DNA from: Candidatus Multiplicimicrobium inquinatum
Lineage (GTDB): Bacteria; Omnitrophota; Omnitrophia; Omnitrophales; Aquincolibacteriaceae
NCBI GenBank assembly: GCA_002344825.1
Contig: DDUN01000032.1
Span: 1 to 53,338 of the forward strand
Reading direction: 5' to 3'
Length of the DNA stretch: 53,338 nucleotides
The position numbers and the translations under genes are program-made. The notes beneath the pieces are model-generated. The model was not told the origin of the DNA and searched no databases. It saw nothing but the letters and a program-made list of their open reading frames with translations. Below, piece after piece: positions 8,079 to 15,939 of the stretch. The number at the start of each line of letters is the position of its first letter. Position 1 is the stretch's first letter.

Positions 8079-9188
8079 ATGAAAATATTGCACTTAACGA
8101 ATCATCTTAATTCAGGCGGGATTAGCTCGTATGTTTATGTGCTTGCATGCGAGATGAAACGTCGGGGACATCAATCGGCCGTTTTAACAAGTGAAGGGGC
8201 ATTGGTAGGGCGCTTTCAGGAAGCGGGTATCTCAGTCTATTCGTTGCTTCCTCGCACAAAAAGCGAAATAGATCCACGGCTCTATTTCGTATTGCCGCGA
8301 ATCCTTCAGATGATCGGGCAAGGCCAATATGATCTTTTGCATGCGCATACTCGCGTGGGGCAAGTGCTGGCTTCTTGGATCAAAGTATTTACAGGGATTC
8401 CTTATGTAACGACAGCGCATGGTTTCTATAAAAATCGTCTCGGTCGGAAAATCCATCCCGCATGGGGCGATCATGTAATTGCTATAAGTAATGACGTCCA
8501 AGATCACCTTATCGAGGACTTTAACCTGCCCCATAAGAATGTCACAGTCGTATTTAACGGGGTTGATATCGAAAGTCTCCAGCATCAGAAACAATTAAAA
8601 AATCGCACCGAAATCCTCAAATCGTTTGGGATTTCCGTATCGAACCCGATTGTTGTTAGTTCCGTTGCCCGAATCGTGCCTGCCAAAGGGCACGAAGTAT
8701 TGTTGCACGCCATTGCCCGTTTGATTCCAAAATATCCAGAACTGCATTTGATTCTTACGGGGCAAGGTGCCCATGAAACGAATGTCCGTAAAGTAGCCAA
8801 TGAACTTCGCCTCAATAGTAACATTACGTTCACAGGCCCTTTAGAGGACATTACGAAAACGCTTGCCGTCACGGATATATTCGTGGCTTCGGTCCTTTGG
8901 GACGAGGCTTTCGGCCTTTCGATAGCAGAAGCAATGGCCTTGAAGATACCGGTGGTAACTTCTTCGTCGTGGAGCTTACGAGATGTGTACAAGGATCATG
9001 AAAGTGTGCTTGTTGTTCCTCCGGGTAATGTTTCTGCTTTAGAGAAGGCGTTGGATGAACTTATTTCAAATCGAAATTTTGGGCGTTCTCTAACGGAAAT
9101 CGCTTACGGCATTTTGAAAAATAAATTCTCAGCTCAATTAATGGGAGAAAGTATCGAGAAGATATATAAGCGAGTGTTTTATAAATGA
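8079..9188 (+). CDS. GT4-family glycosyltransferase
   Basis: A 369-residue GT-B fold enzyme. The N-terminal Rossmann domain has the acceptor-side glycine-rich loop (HLNSGGISSYV), and the C-terminal domain carries the retaining E-x7-E nucleotide-sugar motif (EAFGLSIAE, about residue 269). The family transfers sugars from nucleotide donors to lipid or glycan acceptors at the cytoplasmic membrane, for example in LPS or exopolysaccharide assembly; donor and acceptor cannot be read from the sequence. It stands alone, with a decayed region upstream and 141 empty bases downstream. Confidence 0.88.
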   Translation: MKILHLTNHLNSGGISSYVYVLACEMKRRGHQSAVLTSEGALVGRFQEAGISVYSLLPRTKSEIDPRLYFVLPRILQMIGQGQYDLLHAHTRVGQVLASWIKVFTGIPYVTTAHGFYKNRLGRKIHPAWGDHVIAISNDVQDHLIEDFNLPHKNVTVVFNGVDIESLQHQKQLKNRTEILKSFGISVSNPIVVSSVARIVPAKGHEVLLHAIARLIPKYPELHLILTGQGAHETNVRKVANELRLNSNITFTGPLEDITKTLAVTDIFVASVLWDEAFGLSIAEAMALKIPVVTSSSWSLRDVYKDHESVLVVPPGNVSALEKALDELISNRNFGRSLTEIAYGILKNKFSAQLMGESIEKIYKRVFYK

Positions 9189-9329
9189 GGGCAAGAAGAT
9201 GATTTTGAAAAAAACAGATCGAAATTAATATTACCACCTACTCGTAATACTTTAGCTTCTTCGGTAATCATTCCATTTGTTTATTTCTAGGCCTGCCGGT
9301 CTGCATTCCATCTTACTCGGGGTTGAATC

Positions 9330-10514
9330 ATGAGTCGAATCAGAAAATACTTGTCGGAAATATTTCTAATCTTATTTCTTCTGCCAGGATGTGCGAGTAC
9401 GCGGCATGCCGTGCCGATTGATCTTACAATGCAAGCTTCAGTACTCGGAATGCAAGACATCAGGGCAATCGGGGGCGTTCCAAGCGAGTATCTCATTCAA
9501 GATATAGTCCAATTAATGGAGCAGGAAGAACAACAGCATGATTCTTGGTTTTTTAACTCTGATCGCACATATGAAATGCTGGCTATTTCAGGCGGTGGTG
9601 ATAAAGGGGCTTACGGCGCGGGGTTGTTAAATGGATGGACGCAGGCGGGAACACGTCCGTCGTTTAAGATCGTAACCGGTATTAGCACGGGGGCGATTAT
9701 TGCACCGTTTGCTTTTGTTGGGAGCGTTTATGATATGAGGCTCAGAGAATTTTATACTAAATACTCCACAAAGGACATTATTAAGAAACGGTTCTTGAGA
9801 AATGCTTTAGCGACAGCGAATCCGTTTAAAGACCTCATCGAACAAAATATTGATGATGACTTAATCAAGAAAGTCGCTCTGGAATATCGGAAGGGACGAA
9901 GACTGTATATCGGAACGACGAATTTGGATATCCAAAGGCTTGTGATTTGGGATATGGGGAAGATTGCTTCTTTGGAAACGCCTCAGGCGATGGATTTATT
10001 TCGAAAAATTATTCTTGCTTCCGCATCCATCCCCGTTGTATTTCCACCGGTTATTTTAAAAGTGCAAGCTGGAGATAAAAGCTATGATGAAATGCATGTT
10101 GACGGGGGTGTCACAAAGCAGGTGTTTTTTATCCATGAAATTGTACAAGGAGTTGAAATCGCGGCAAAGAAAAAGGGCGTGGATACTTCAAAGTTGCACT
10201 ACAAAATTTATGTCATCCAAAATGGTTTCGTGAGTCCGGTATGGAAAGAAGTGCCCAACAAGCTTTCAGCGATTGCCGTAAGAACTATGGATACGATGAC
10301 GGGCGCACAGAGTGTCGGTGATATTTATCAGCTATATGTTTTCACGCAACGGACGCATGGTGATTTTAATTTAGCATATATTCCAGAATCTCATCTTCCC
10401 GAAGGCCGGGAGCTTTTTGATCCTATTGCAATGAAAGCTCTTTTTGAGATCGGGTTTAATCAAGCTGTGCAAGGTTATGTTTGGAGGAAAACACCTCCGG
10501 GCCTAGAGGACTAA
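9330..10514 (+). CDS. Patatin-like phospholipase lipoprotein
   Basis: A 394-residue patatin-domain lipase with a lipoprotein signal whose lipobox LLPGC places Cys-21 as the lipidated residue. The patatin set is complete: oxyanion loop GGGDKG (residues 88-93), nucleophile Ser-119 in GISTG, and the catalytic aspartate in DGG (about 258-260). It should hydrolyse acyl lipids at the cell envelope. It is unrelated in context to the second, cytoplasmic patatin at 23737. Monocistronic by appearance. Confidence 0.88.
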   Translation: MSRIRKYLSEIFLILFLLPGCASTRHAVPIDLTMQASVLGMQDIRAIGGVPSEYLIQDIVQLMEQEEQQHDSWFFNSDRTYEMLAISGGGDKGAYGAGLLNGWTQAGTRPSFKIVTGISTGAIIAPFAFVGSVYDMRLREFYTKYSTKDIIKKRFLRNALATANPFKDLIEQNIDDDLIKKVALEYRKGRRLYIGTTNLDIQRLVIWDMGKIASLETPQAMDLFRKIILASASIPVVFPPVILKVQAGDKSYDEMHVDGGVTKQVFFIHEIVQGVEIAAKKKGVDTSKLHYKIYVIQNGFVSPVWKEVPNKLSAIAVRTMDTMTGAQSVGDIYQLYVFTQRTHGDFNLAYIPESHLPEGRELFDPIAMKALFEIGFNQAVQGYVWRKTPPGLED

Positions 10515-10644
10515 TACGAAATCGCTGCCGCAGGGCTGGATGCTGCGGGCACTGAATGGCGGAATTATTTTATAAATAAAAAATTACGCTTTATCATTGA
10601 ACAGGCATTAAGAATAATCGTGGTCTGCGAAGTGTGGTGTATTG

Positions 10645-11010
10645 CTAAGACATCTTCCGTTAACAATTAGTAAGGATCAGAGTGAATGAATAAGACTTAC
10701 TGTCTGAAAAAATAGAGAAAAACTTATCAGATTGGGGGCTATCGAACTCTATCTAACCCAAAATGGCCTTTAGCATGCAGAAATTGCCATTTAACGACGT
10801 AATAGGAAAGGTTAGCAGAAAAGCTCAAATGGGGCGTTAAATGCAGAAAAAAGGCAATTTAGGGCTATTTGTCGGCTGTGTATGTTTGGTTGGATTAATA
10901 GCATTATTTTCTATCCTCTATTTCCGTTCCACTCAGGTATCTGTCTCTGAAAAAGCTCCCTCATCAGAATCACAAAAAGAGACCTTTCAATACGAGTCTG
11001 ATCATGTGGA
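10645..11010 (+). repeat. Direct repeat copy 2 (RHH 3' end plus nuclease 5' end)
   Basis: Matches 311-660 in the same orientation. In this copy the nuclease part is intact and the RHH part is broken, the mirror image of copy 1. The two copies enclose about 10 kb with the efflux, GT4 and patatin genes. The gene-free stretch 10515-10840 consists of this repeat plus about 130 bases with no recognisable content. Confidence 0.8.
10651..10773 (+). pseudogene. Decayed 3' fragment of the RHH gene
   Basis: Corresponds to the last about 42 codons of the RHH gene at 65-442, from HIPLTI to the stop codon. The Trp codon TGG has become TGA at 10687-10689, and small deletions near 10700 and 10735 break the frame, so it cannot make a protein. 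Confidence 0.75.
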
Positions 11011-11776
11011 AATTGATGACTCTGGGGGGACTACCAAGATTACCATCACTGGTACTCCGAAAAAACAAGGTGCGGTCTATCAATCTAAGGGTTGTATAGA
11101 GTTAAAGAGAAGCGCTTATGTCGCTTGTTACAACACGGAGACGAAAGTGGCAGATTGGACTGAGTACGCTTTAACACAACAAGATCTTCGCAATGATATT
11201 TCGCGGGACGATGATTTTAGGGCGGACCCTGATTTGCGGGCTGGTCAGAGATCGGAATTGGTTGATTATAGGGGAAGTGGCTATGATCGCGGACATTTAG
11301 TTCCCGCAGCTGACATGGCTAGGGGCAGAGTAGCAATGAGTGAAAGCTTTTTGCTTACAAATATGGGACCACAGGCACCAAGTGTAAATCGGGGCATTTG
11401 GAGTAAATTAGAAGCGCAGGTACGTGAATGGGCAAAAGAGGGGAAGAGTCTAAGAGTTATCACTGGGCCTTTATATTTTGGGAATGATTCCAATAGTGAT
11501 GGAGTTCCAGAGATTTCTACAATTGGCCGAGGTAAGGTTTTTGTTCCCTCACATTATTTTAAAATCATATTGAAGATAGAAAACATTCCCCAAAATGATG
11601 ATGTTATCGCATTTGCAGTTCCCAACTGGGAAGTTGATGGCGGGAAGCTGGAGAATTACCTGATTTCGGTGGATGACATTGAATCAATCACGGGATTAGA
11701 TTTCCTCAAAGACTTGGATGATTCGATCGAAGTTCCTTTGGAAATTAAAAAACAAACAGGATTAGATTCCTTTTAA
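10841..11776 (+). CDS. Membrane-anchored DNA/RNA non-specific endonuclease
   Basis: A 311-residue protein. An N-terminal transmembrane anchor (about residues 8-28) is followed by a Ser-rich linker and a beta-beta-alpha-metal nuclease domain of the NUC1/Serratia nuclease family. The catalytic DRGH motif (149-152, His-152 as general base) lies in GYDRGHLVPAAD. The Mg-binding Asn and conserved Glu lie in NRGIWSKLE (about 183-191). It probably faces the periplasm, degrading incoming or environmental nucleic acid. A decayed copy of its 5' end lies at 500-660. Confidence 0.9.
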   Translation: MQKKGNLGLFVGCVCLVGLIALFSILYFRSTQVSVSEKAPSSESQKETFQYESDHVEIDDSGGTTKITITGTPKKQGAVYQSKGCIELKRSAYVACYNTETKVADWTEYALTQQDLRNDISRDDDFRADPDLRAGQRSELVDYRGSGYDRGHLVPAADMARGRVAMSESFLLTNMGPQAPSVNRGIWSKLEAQVREWAKEGKSLRVITGPLYFGNDSNSDGVPEISTIGRGKVFVPSHYFKIILKIENIPQNDDVIAFAVPNWEVDGGKLENYLISVDDIESITGLDFLKDLDDSIEVPLEIKKQTGLDSF

Positions 11777-11788
11777 AGCGGAAGAAAT

Positions 11789-11968
11789 ATGCAGAATCAT
11801 GGAGATCAGATAAAGAAAATCCGGAAGGAAAAGGGAGTTACCCTAATTGAACTCGCTGCAAGAATGGGAGTCTCGCAAGCTTATTTAGTTCGTATCGAAA
11901 GAAATGAAGTTCAACCAACAGAAGAGCAGGTGGAAGTGATTCATGCGTTTCTGGATGAGAAGTTATGA
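11789..11968 (+). CDS. Small XRE-type HTH protein
   Basis: A 59-residue protein that is just a lambda-repressor-like HTH: IKKIRKEKGVTLIELAARM, GVSQAYLVRIERNEVQP, then a short helix. The start ATG 11789 follows a GGAAG element 13 bases after the nuclease stop. Its last bases overlap the next gene (ATGA), so the two are translationally coupled and the protein probably regulates that gene or works with its product. Confidence 0.75.
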   Translation: MQNHGDQIKKIRKEKGVTLIELAARMGVSQAYLVRIERNEVQPTEEQVEVIHAFLDEKL

Positions 11969-13089
11969 TTGATGAAAGATTAAATTTGAAGGCCGAATCA
12001 TACTATGTTGACCGGTATGATTTAGGAACTATCCAAGAATGCTTGTCGCGCATCAAAGCTTTCGAAACGATCCCATTAGAAAAGATACGATTAAGCAATG
12101 AAAAGCTTTCTGATGAAGAGAAAACAAAATGTGTTGCTCAGGTTTTAGAATTAAATCTATACGCTATCAAGGGAGAGCGATATTGCAATAAAACTCAGAC
12201 CGTCCGTGCGTGGATGGATAAGGATCGAAAACGGGACGAGGTTTATCAGAGCGTTACTGCTCCCTCCGAAATGCAATGTGATGAATGCTCCGGCAATATG
12301 CGTGTAATTTTAAAACAGCTTTATGAGAAGTCGGAGTCTTCTCTGCGAGTGCTTTTCATGCTCGAATGCGGGAGGTGCAAAAAGAGGAAGGGTGTTTTTG
12401 ATAACGGAGAAAAGTTCGCAGCCACACCGGAGCATTGCCCGCGGTGCAGTCAAATTATCAAATGTGATTGTACGGAGGATGGGAGAAATCTTATCTGGTC
12501 TAAAAAATGTTCGGCGTGTGGTTTCGAGGAGACAGAGATTGATGATTTTGAAAAAAGTAAGGCTGATCGTGTAAATCGTGAATTGGAAGAGGCTCGTCTT
12601 TTAAAAGAATATCGCAGTCGGTTTTGTTTTAGTGCCGAAGAAGGCTCCGAGTATGTCATTAGCAAAAGCAATTTCGAGCAGCTGGGAGAGATGCTTAAAA
12701 AAGCCGAATTAAGGCAGAATGACCTTGACTATAAGCGAGCTGAAAATTTGGATCGGTGGAATGTGGCAGAGCTCGAAAGTCGTCTCCTTGATGTATTGGG
12801 CAAAGAAAAGTATTCCAAGCTTATTTTTGATAAGCCTGAGATGGATAGATTTGTAATTGTCCCTTTTTGTGTGCAGGATGGTGATACTAAAAGGAACGAA
12901 AGAAGCAGTATCCAGAAATTGCGTAAGTTGATCCAGAAAACCTTAGAGGGCTCTAATTGGCGTCTTATGAGTGATGGAATTTTTTATCGGTTAGGGGTTT
13001 TGTCGGGTCGCTTAAAGGGGTATGAGAGGGAAGAGGATATGGTGGGACTTGTAAAAGATGAGAGTGCCAAGCGTGGTGCGGGGCAATAA
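11965..13089 (+). CDS. Zinc-ribbon protein of unknown function, coupled to HTH gene
   Basis: A 374-residue protein that I cannot assign to a named family. Residues 100-190 hold four CxxC pairs (C105/C108, C135/C138, C158/C161, C182/C185), enough for two zinc ribbons. They are followed by a charged, probably coiled-coil stretch (190-255) and a C-terminal domain without obvious motifs. The zinc ribbons and the overlapping HTH partner suggest nucleic-acid binding or a two-component regulatory unit. No enzymatic residues stand out. Confidence 0.6.
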   Translation: MIDERLNLKAESYYVDRYDLGTIQECLSRIKAFETIPLEKIRLSNEKLSDEEKTKCVAQVLELNLYAIKGERYCNKTQTVRAWMDKDRKRDEVYQSVTAPSEMQCDECSGNMRVILKQLYEKSESSLRVLFMLECGRCKKRKGVFDNGEKFAATPEHCPRCSQIIKCDCTEDGRNLIWSKKCSACGFEETEIDDFEKSKADRVNRELEEARLLKEYRSRFCFSAEEGSEYVISKSNFEQLGEMLKKAELRQNDLDYKRAENLDRWNVAELESRLLDVLGKEKYSKLIFDKPEMDRFVIVPFCVQDGDTKRNERSSIQKLRKLIQKTLEGSNWRLMSDGIFYRLGVLSGRLKGYEREEDMVGLVKDESAKRGAGQ

Positions 13090-13233
13090 TATAGATAGTG
13101 ATGTTTTTAATTACCTGTTTTTAATTTTCATAGTTCTTTTTATTTTTATTAATCGAGAGATCTCTACAGAGATAAAGATTTGAATTTCCCGAAGCTAAAA
13201 AATTTTAACTTTGGTAAAGGGGAGGGGGAGGGA

Positions 13234-13494
13234 TTAAATCGCCCTAGTTTCGACTTCTTTCAGCAGTTCCCACTTCGACATGCCGAAGCTCTTGGCTATG
13301 AGGGCAATTTTGTGCAGAGTAACCGAAGCTTCACCTCGTTCAATGCGACCAGCGTAACTGCGGTCGATTCCAAGATGATCAGCATAAGATTCCTGAGTAA
13401 ATCCTTTCTGCTCTCGTAGTTTTCTTACTACGAGCCCAAACTTTCGTTCTTCTTCTCCTACTGACTGGCGTCCCATTGGCGTATGCTCGGCCAA
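13234..13494 (-). CDS. XRE-family transcriptional regulator
   Basis: An 86-residue single-domain HTH protein (KLREQKGFTQESYADHLGI, then DRSYAGRIERGEASVTL). It may start at TTG 13494 or at ATG 13476. It is divergent from the LacI gene, and the 93 bases between them carry two palindromes that either protein could bind. It probably controls this module. The convergent stretch 13090-13233 to the left is AT-rich, with no gene. Confidence 0.75.
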   Translation of the reverse strand: MAEHTPMGRQSVGEEERKFGLVVRKLREQKGFTQESYADHLGIDRSYAGRIERGEASVTLHKIALIAKSFGMSKWELLKEVETRAI

Positions 13495-13510
13495 TGTCGC
13501 CTATCTGTCC

Positions 13511-13553
13511 ACGGACTATAATCCGTTGATGTAACGGTATTTTCCCGTTACAT
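13511..13553. promoter_or_regulatory. Double palindrome between XRE and LacI genes
   Basis: ACGGA-ctataa-TCCGT (13511-13526, containing a TATAAT hexamer) is followed by a perfect 9-bp inverted repeat ATGTAACGG / CCGTTACAT with a 7-nt spacer (13529-13553). The position between divergent regulator genes makes these likely operators over overlapping promoters. Confidence 0.5.
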
Positions 13554-13587
13554 TTTTAAGACTTTAAATAACTCGAAAAGGTCTTAT

Positions 13588-14676
13588 ATGACGGAAGAAT
13601 ACAACCCCGAAAATTATAAAAAGAAAGCTTCGTTGCAGGATATCGCCGAGGCTGCTGGCGTTTCTAAAATGACGGTGAGCCGCTATCTGAATCCTCGGAA
13701 GAGGATGGAAGTGGCTCCAGTAAAAAGAGCGAAAATCGAGATGGCTATACAGAAGCTCGATTACACGCCCAACATATTTGCCAGAAAGCGTCGGGCTCTT
13801 CAGAAGTACAAGATCGGCATCCTGACATCTTTATCAAAGCACATCATGCAATCGGGTTATCACATGGGGCTTTTGGCTGGAATTCTAGACCGTGTTTTTC
13901 GTACGGGACACGAACTTGAGATTTTTCAGCTGTGGGAAGGGAAGTCCTATCGCAATCTTGAAGATGTCCTGAGTGAGCACGGAGTAGACGGGCTTCTCAT
14001 AGTCACTTGGCGTATGGATTTGGAACTTATTGATTTGGTTGAAAAGACATCTCCAAAGCTTCCGTTGGTTATTTTTAACGATTACTACTCAAAGCTGAAT
14101 AGCAACATTTTGTATGTGGACCCGCGCGAGGGGATGAAGCTGGCTGTTTCTTATCTGGCAGAGAAGGGATATAAAAAAATCGGATTTCTTACAAGACCTT
14201 CTGAAATTGTTTTTAAGGCGGACGGGAAAACAATCAAGCTTCCCTCAATTGACGGACGTGAAAAGCTCCAAGGGTTCCTTGATGCGATGAAGGACAAAAA
14301 GCTGGTCGTTCGCAAAGACTGGATTCGGGAATGCAATTCTTATAAAGATACCGACTGTTATAACTCGATGAGAGATTGGATCAAGCAGGGAAAGCTTCCA
14401 CGCGCCATTATTTGTGCGAACGATGAAATGGCTCTTGGAGCGATGAAGGCTTTGAAAGAAGCAAAATTGTGGAGTCCCGAAAAGATAGCTTTGGTGGGCT
14501 ATGACGATATTGAACGGGGGCGGGTGGTATCGCCCTCGCTTACGACCATCCGTCAGCCCCTCTATCAAATGGGGCAGGAAAGCGTGGATGTGCTTATTGA
14601 AAAAATAGAATTTCAAGATAAGGAGCCGGTTCAGAGGAAATATTCCCCTGAATTGATTGTTCGTCAGACGGCTTAG
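13588..14676 (+). CDS. LacI-family transcriptional regulator
   Basis: A 362-residue repressor. The N-terminal LacI HTH (SLQDIAEAAGVSKMTVSRYL, residues 15-34) is followed by the hinge and a periplasmic-binding-like effector domain ending in the typical VGYDDIERGRVVSPSLTTIRQ-like segment. The effector domain carries an extra loop at about residues 210-226. LacI proteins usually sense sugars or nucleosides, but no sugar-metabolism genes are adjacent, so the ligand and targets are open. It may have been recruited to control element genes. Confidence 0.88.
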   Translation: MTEEYNPENYKKKASLQDIAEAAGVSKMTVSRYLNPRKRMEVAPVKRAKIEMAIQKLDYTPNIFARKRRALQKYKIGILTSLSKHIMQSGYHMGLLAGILDRVFRTGHELEIFQLWEGKSYRNLEDVLSEHGVDGLLIVTWRMDLELIDLVEKTSPKLPLVIFNDYYSKLNSNILYVDPREGMKLAVSYLAEKGYKKIGFLTRPSEIVFKADGKTIKLPSIDGREKLQGFLDAMKDKKLVVRKDWIRECNSYKDTDCYNSMRDWIKQGKLPRAIICANDEMALGAMKALKEAKLWSPEKIALVGYDDIERGRVVSPSLTTIRQPLYQMGQESVDVLIEKIEFQDKEPVQRKYSPELIVRQTA

Positions 14677-14758
14677 TTGAAACGCAACAGCGAAACCGGC
14701 AGAGATTACGCGATCCTGCGGCTTCCAAATTTCAAAATAACTTAGGGGGTACAATGCG

Positions 14759-15136
14759 GTGGAGACTACAGTAGTTCCGATAAAATCGGAAACCAAGCCT
14801 TATGGTGTGCTTCGATGTCCCAAGCCGGGATGTGGTAAAACGCTTTTTGAGATGGATAAGAGTTTCTGGATCAAAGAGCCGGAAGGTTCCCAGTGTCGAA
14901 AGTGTGAAGGGGAAACCGTTCAGCTCCTCTCTTATTACAACGAAAAGCAGATGGGGCAGTTGGTCATTCGATTTTGGTGTCCGGGTTGTCTGGAGGAGTT
15001 CGACCGAAGAATTCCTTCAATCCGGAAGTATTGCCACCACTGCAAGAGTTACATGCACCTCTTTTTTTATCTCTTCATAGGAATCTCGCATTTTTCAGCT
15101 CTTCCTGAGATTGAGTACGCGGAAACTCCCGCCTGA
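14759..15136 (+). CDS. Small multi-zinc-ribbon protein
   Basis: A 125-residue protein with three Cys pairs (CPKPGC about 20-25, CRKC 46-49, CPGC 74-77) and a fourth (YCHHC 91-95), compatible with two zinc ribbons. A hydrophobic C-terminal segment (FFYLFIGISHF) follows. The start is GTG 14759 behind an AGGGGG Shine-Dalgarno. No family is recognised. Its place just ahead of the mobilisation genes suggests a regulatory or DNA-handling role, which is inference. Confidence 0.55.
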   Translation: METTVVPIKSETKPYGVLRCPKPGCGKTLFEMDKSFWIKEPEGSQCRKCEGETVQLLSYYNEKQMGQLVIRFWCPGCLEEFDRRIPSIRKYCHHCKSYMHLFFYLFIGISHFSALPEIEYAETPA

Positions 15137-15203
15137 CGCATTCAACAACCCCTGTTTAGTGTCCTTCCCTCGCCGGGTCCAGGCTTATAGCCTGTACCAA
15201 CCG

Positions 15204-15251
15204 CCTGACCACGATCCCTCTTCATAAAATTGTTTCGGTATCGTGGTCAGG
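15204..15251. repeat. 12-bp-arm inverted repeat upstream of mobilisation genes (oriT candidate)
   Basis: CCTGACCACGAT (15204-15215) and ATCGTGGTCAGG (15240-15251) form a perfect inverted repeat with a 24-nt loop; the stem extends with a bulge through CCG/CGG. A smaller AGGC-ttata-GCCT hairpin lies at 15181-15193. Such structure in a non-coding gap ahead of a replication-relaxation and coupling-protein operon is where an oriT would be expected, but no nic consensus is recognised. The other content of the gap 15137-15469 is the conserved box and leader. Confidence 0.4.
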
Positions 15252-15325
15252 TGGCGGCTCGGGAAGGATGTCTGGGGTATGTTTGCGGCACCCTTAAAAA
15301 TCTCGAAAATATTTTTTCTCCCTCT

Positions 15326-15377
15326 AAAAACCTTGACTAGGTTGGAACAGATAGGCTCTTTTTGCCCAATACCATGA
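15326..15377 (+). promoter_or_regulatory. 52-nt conserved bipartite box, copy A
   Basis: Consists of AAAAACy, then a block identical over 21 bases with copy B (begins TTGACTAGGTTGGAACAG), then 10 variable bases, then GCCCAATAC-y-ATGA. The same element with the same 10-nt spacing occurs at 37815-37866, ahead of the VirB operon. The two-block layout resembles -35/-10 elements, with the GGAAC core and the CAATAC block separated as in alternative-sigma promoters, but it does not fit a sigma-70 -10. It is probably the promoter or activator site of the conjugation operons. Confidence 0.7.
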
Positions 15378-15388
15378 AGATAAAAAAA

Positions 15389-15441
15389 CAACAGCTAAGT
15401 CATAAACCTTGGTTGTTGCTAGGCCATAAAGCCTGTTTTTT
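15389..15441 (+). promoter_or_regulatory. Leader hairpins between box A and first gene
   Basis: CAACAGCTAAG / CTTGGTTGTTG (15389-15399 and 15408-15418, two mismatches) is followed by AGGC-cataaa-GCCT and a run of six T (15421-15441), a weak terminator-like element. It lies between the box and the gene at 15470, so it could attenuate the transcript. Confidence 0.35.
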
Positions 15442-15469
15442 GACGAGAGAGAGAAAGAGAGAGGGAGTT

Positions 15470-15868
15470 ATGGAAGCAATTGAGTATGAGGAAAAACGTT
15501 CTTTGAATGCGTTTTTGAAAGTGTTCGTGAAAGGAATCCTTCAGCAAATTCTGATTCTTTTTGGAAGAGGTTTAAGTCTCGGATTCGTGCTTTTTTTAGC
15601 GCTGTCCACTTTGTCTCTTTTGAATCGCGGAATGGATTTTTTGGGGATTTCTTCGAATGGTAGCAAGTCGGGATCTGTGAAGCAGGCTCAAACTTTTCAG
15701 TCTCCGGTTTCCGTGTCAGCGTATCGTGTGAATCCTCAACCTTATAACAGCGGGGCTTATACCCGCTCGAATAAGACCCAGGACACCCGGGATGCGATCC
15801 GTGAATCGGGATATTTTGTTAGTTCAGTGGAAAGTTTTGTGCGTGCACTTTCCAGATTCTCGAAGTAA
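15470..15868 (+). CDS. Small membrane protein at head of coupling-protein operon
   Basis: A 132-residue protein, start ATG 15470 with Shine-Dalgarno GAGGGAG. A hydrophobic segment (about residues 25-55) is followed by a Ser/Asn-rich tail that is probably extracytoplasmic or disordered. No family is recognised. As the first gene after the conserved box and upstream of the replication-relaxation and T4CP genes, it is probably a transfer accessory protein. Confidence 0.6.
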   Translation: MEAIEYEEKRSLNAFLKVFVKGILQQILILFGRGLSLGFVLFLALSTLSLLNRGMDFLGISSNGSKSGSVKQAQTFQSPVSVSAYRVNPQPYNSGAYTRSNKTQDTRDAIRESGYFVSSVESFVRALSRFSK

Positions 15869-15939
15869 GCGAAAAAGGCAGGTAAGGGGCGTTTCGTGCC
15901 CCTTCCTGCGGCGAGTTCAATGTACGAGGAGCGTGACCG

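Noticed and set aside
7885..8079. 64-codon frame upstream of the GT4 gene
   Set aside because: No Shine-Dalgarno, no motif and a low-complexity composition; it lies in a decayed region and is not supported as a gene.
15333..15361. Reading TTGACT of the conserved box as a plain sigma-70 -35
   Set aside because: 17 nt downstream there is CTCTTT in copy A and TCAAAA in copy B, neither a -10. The conserved second block lies further away, so a different recognition mode is more likely.
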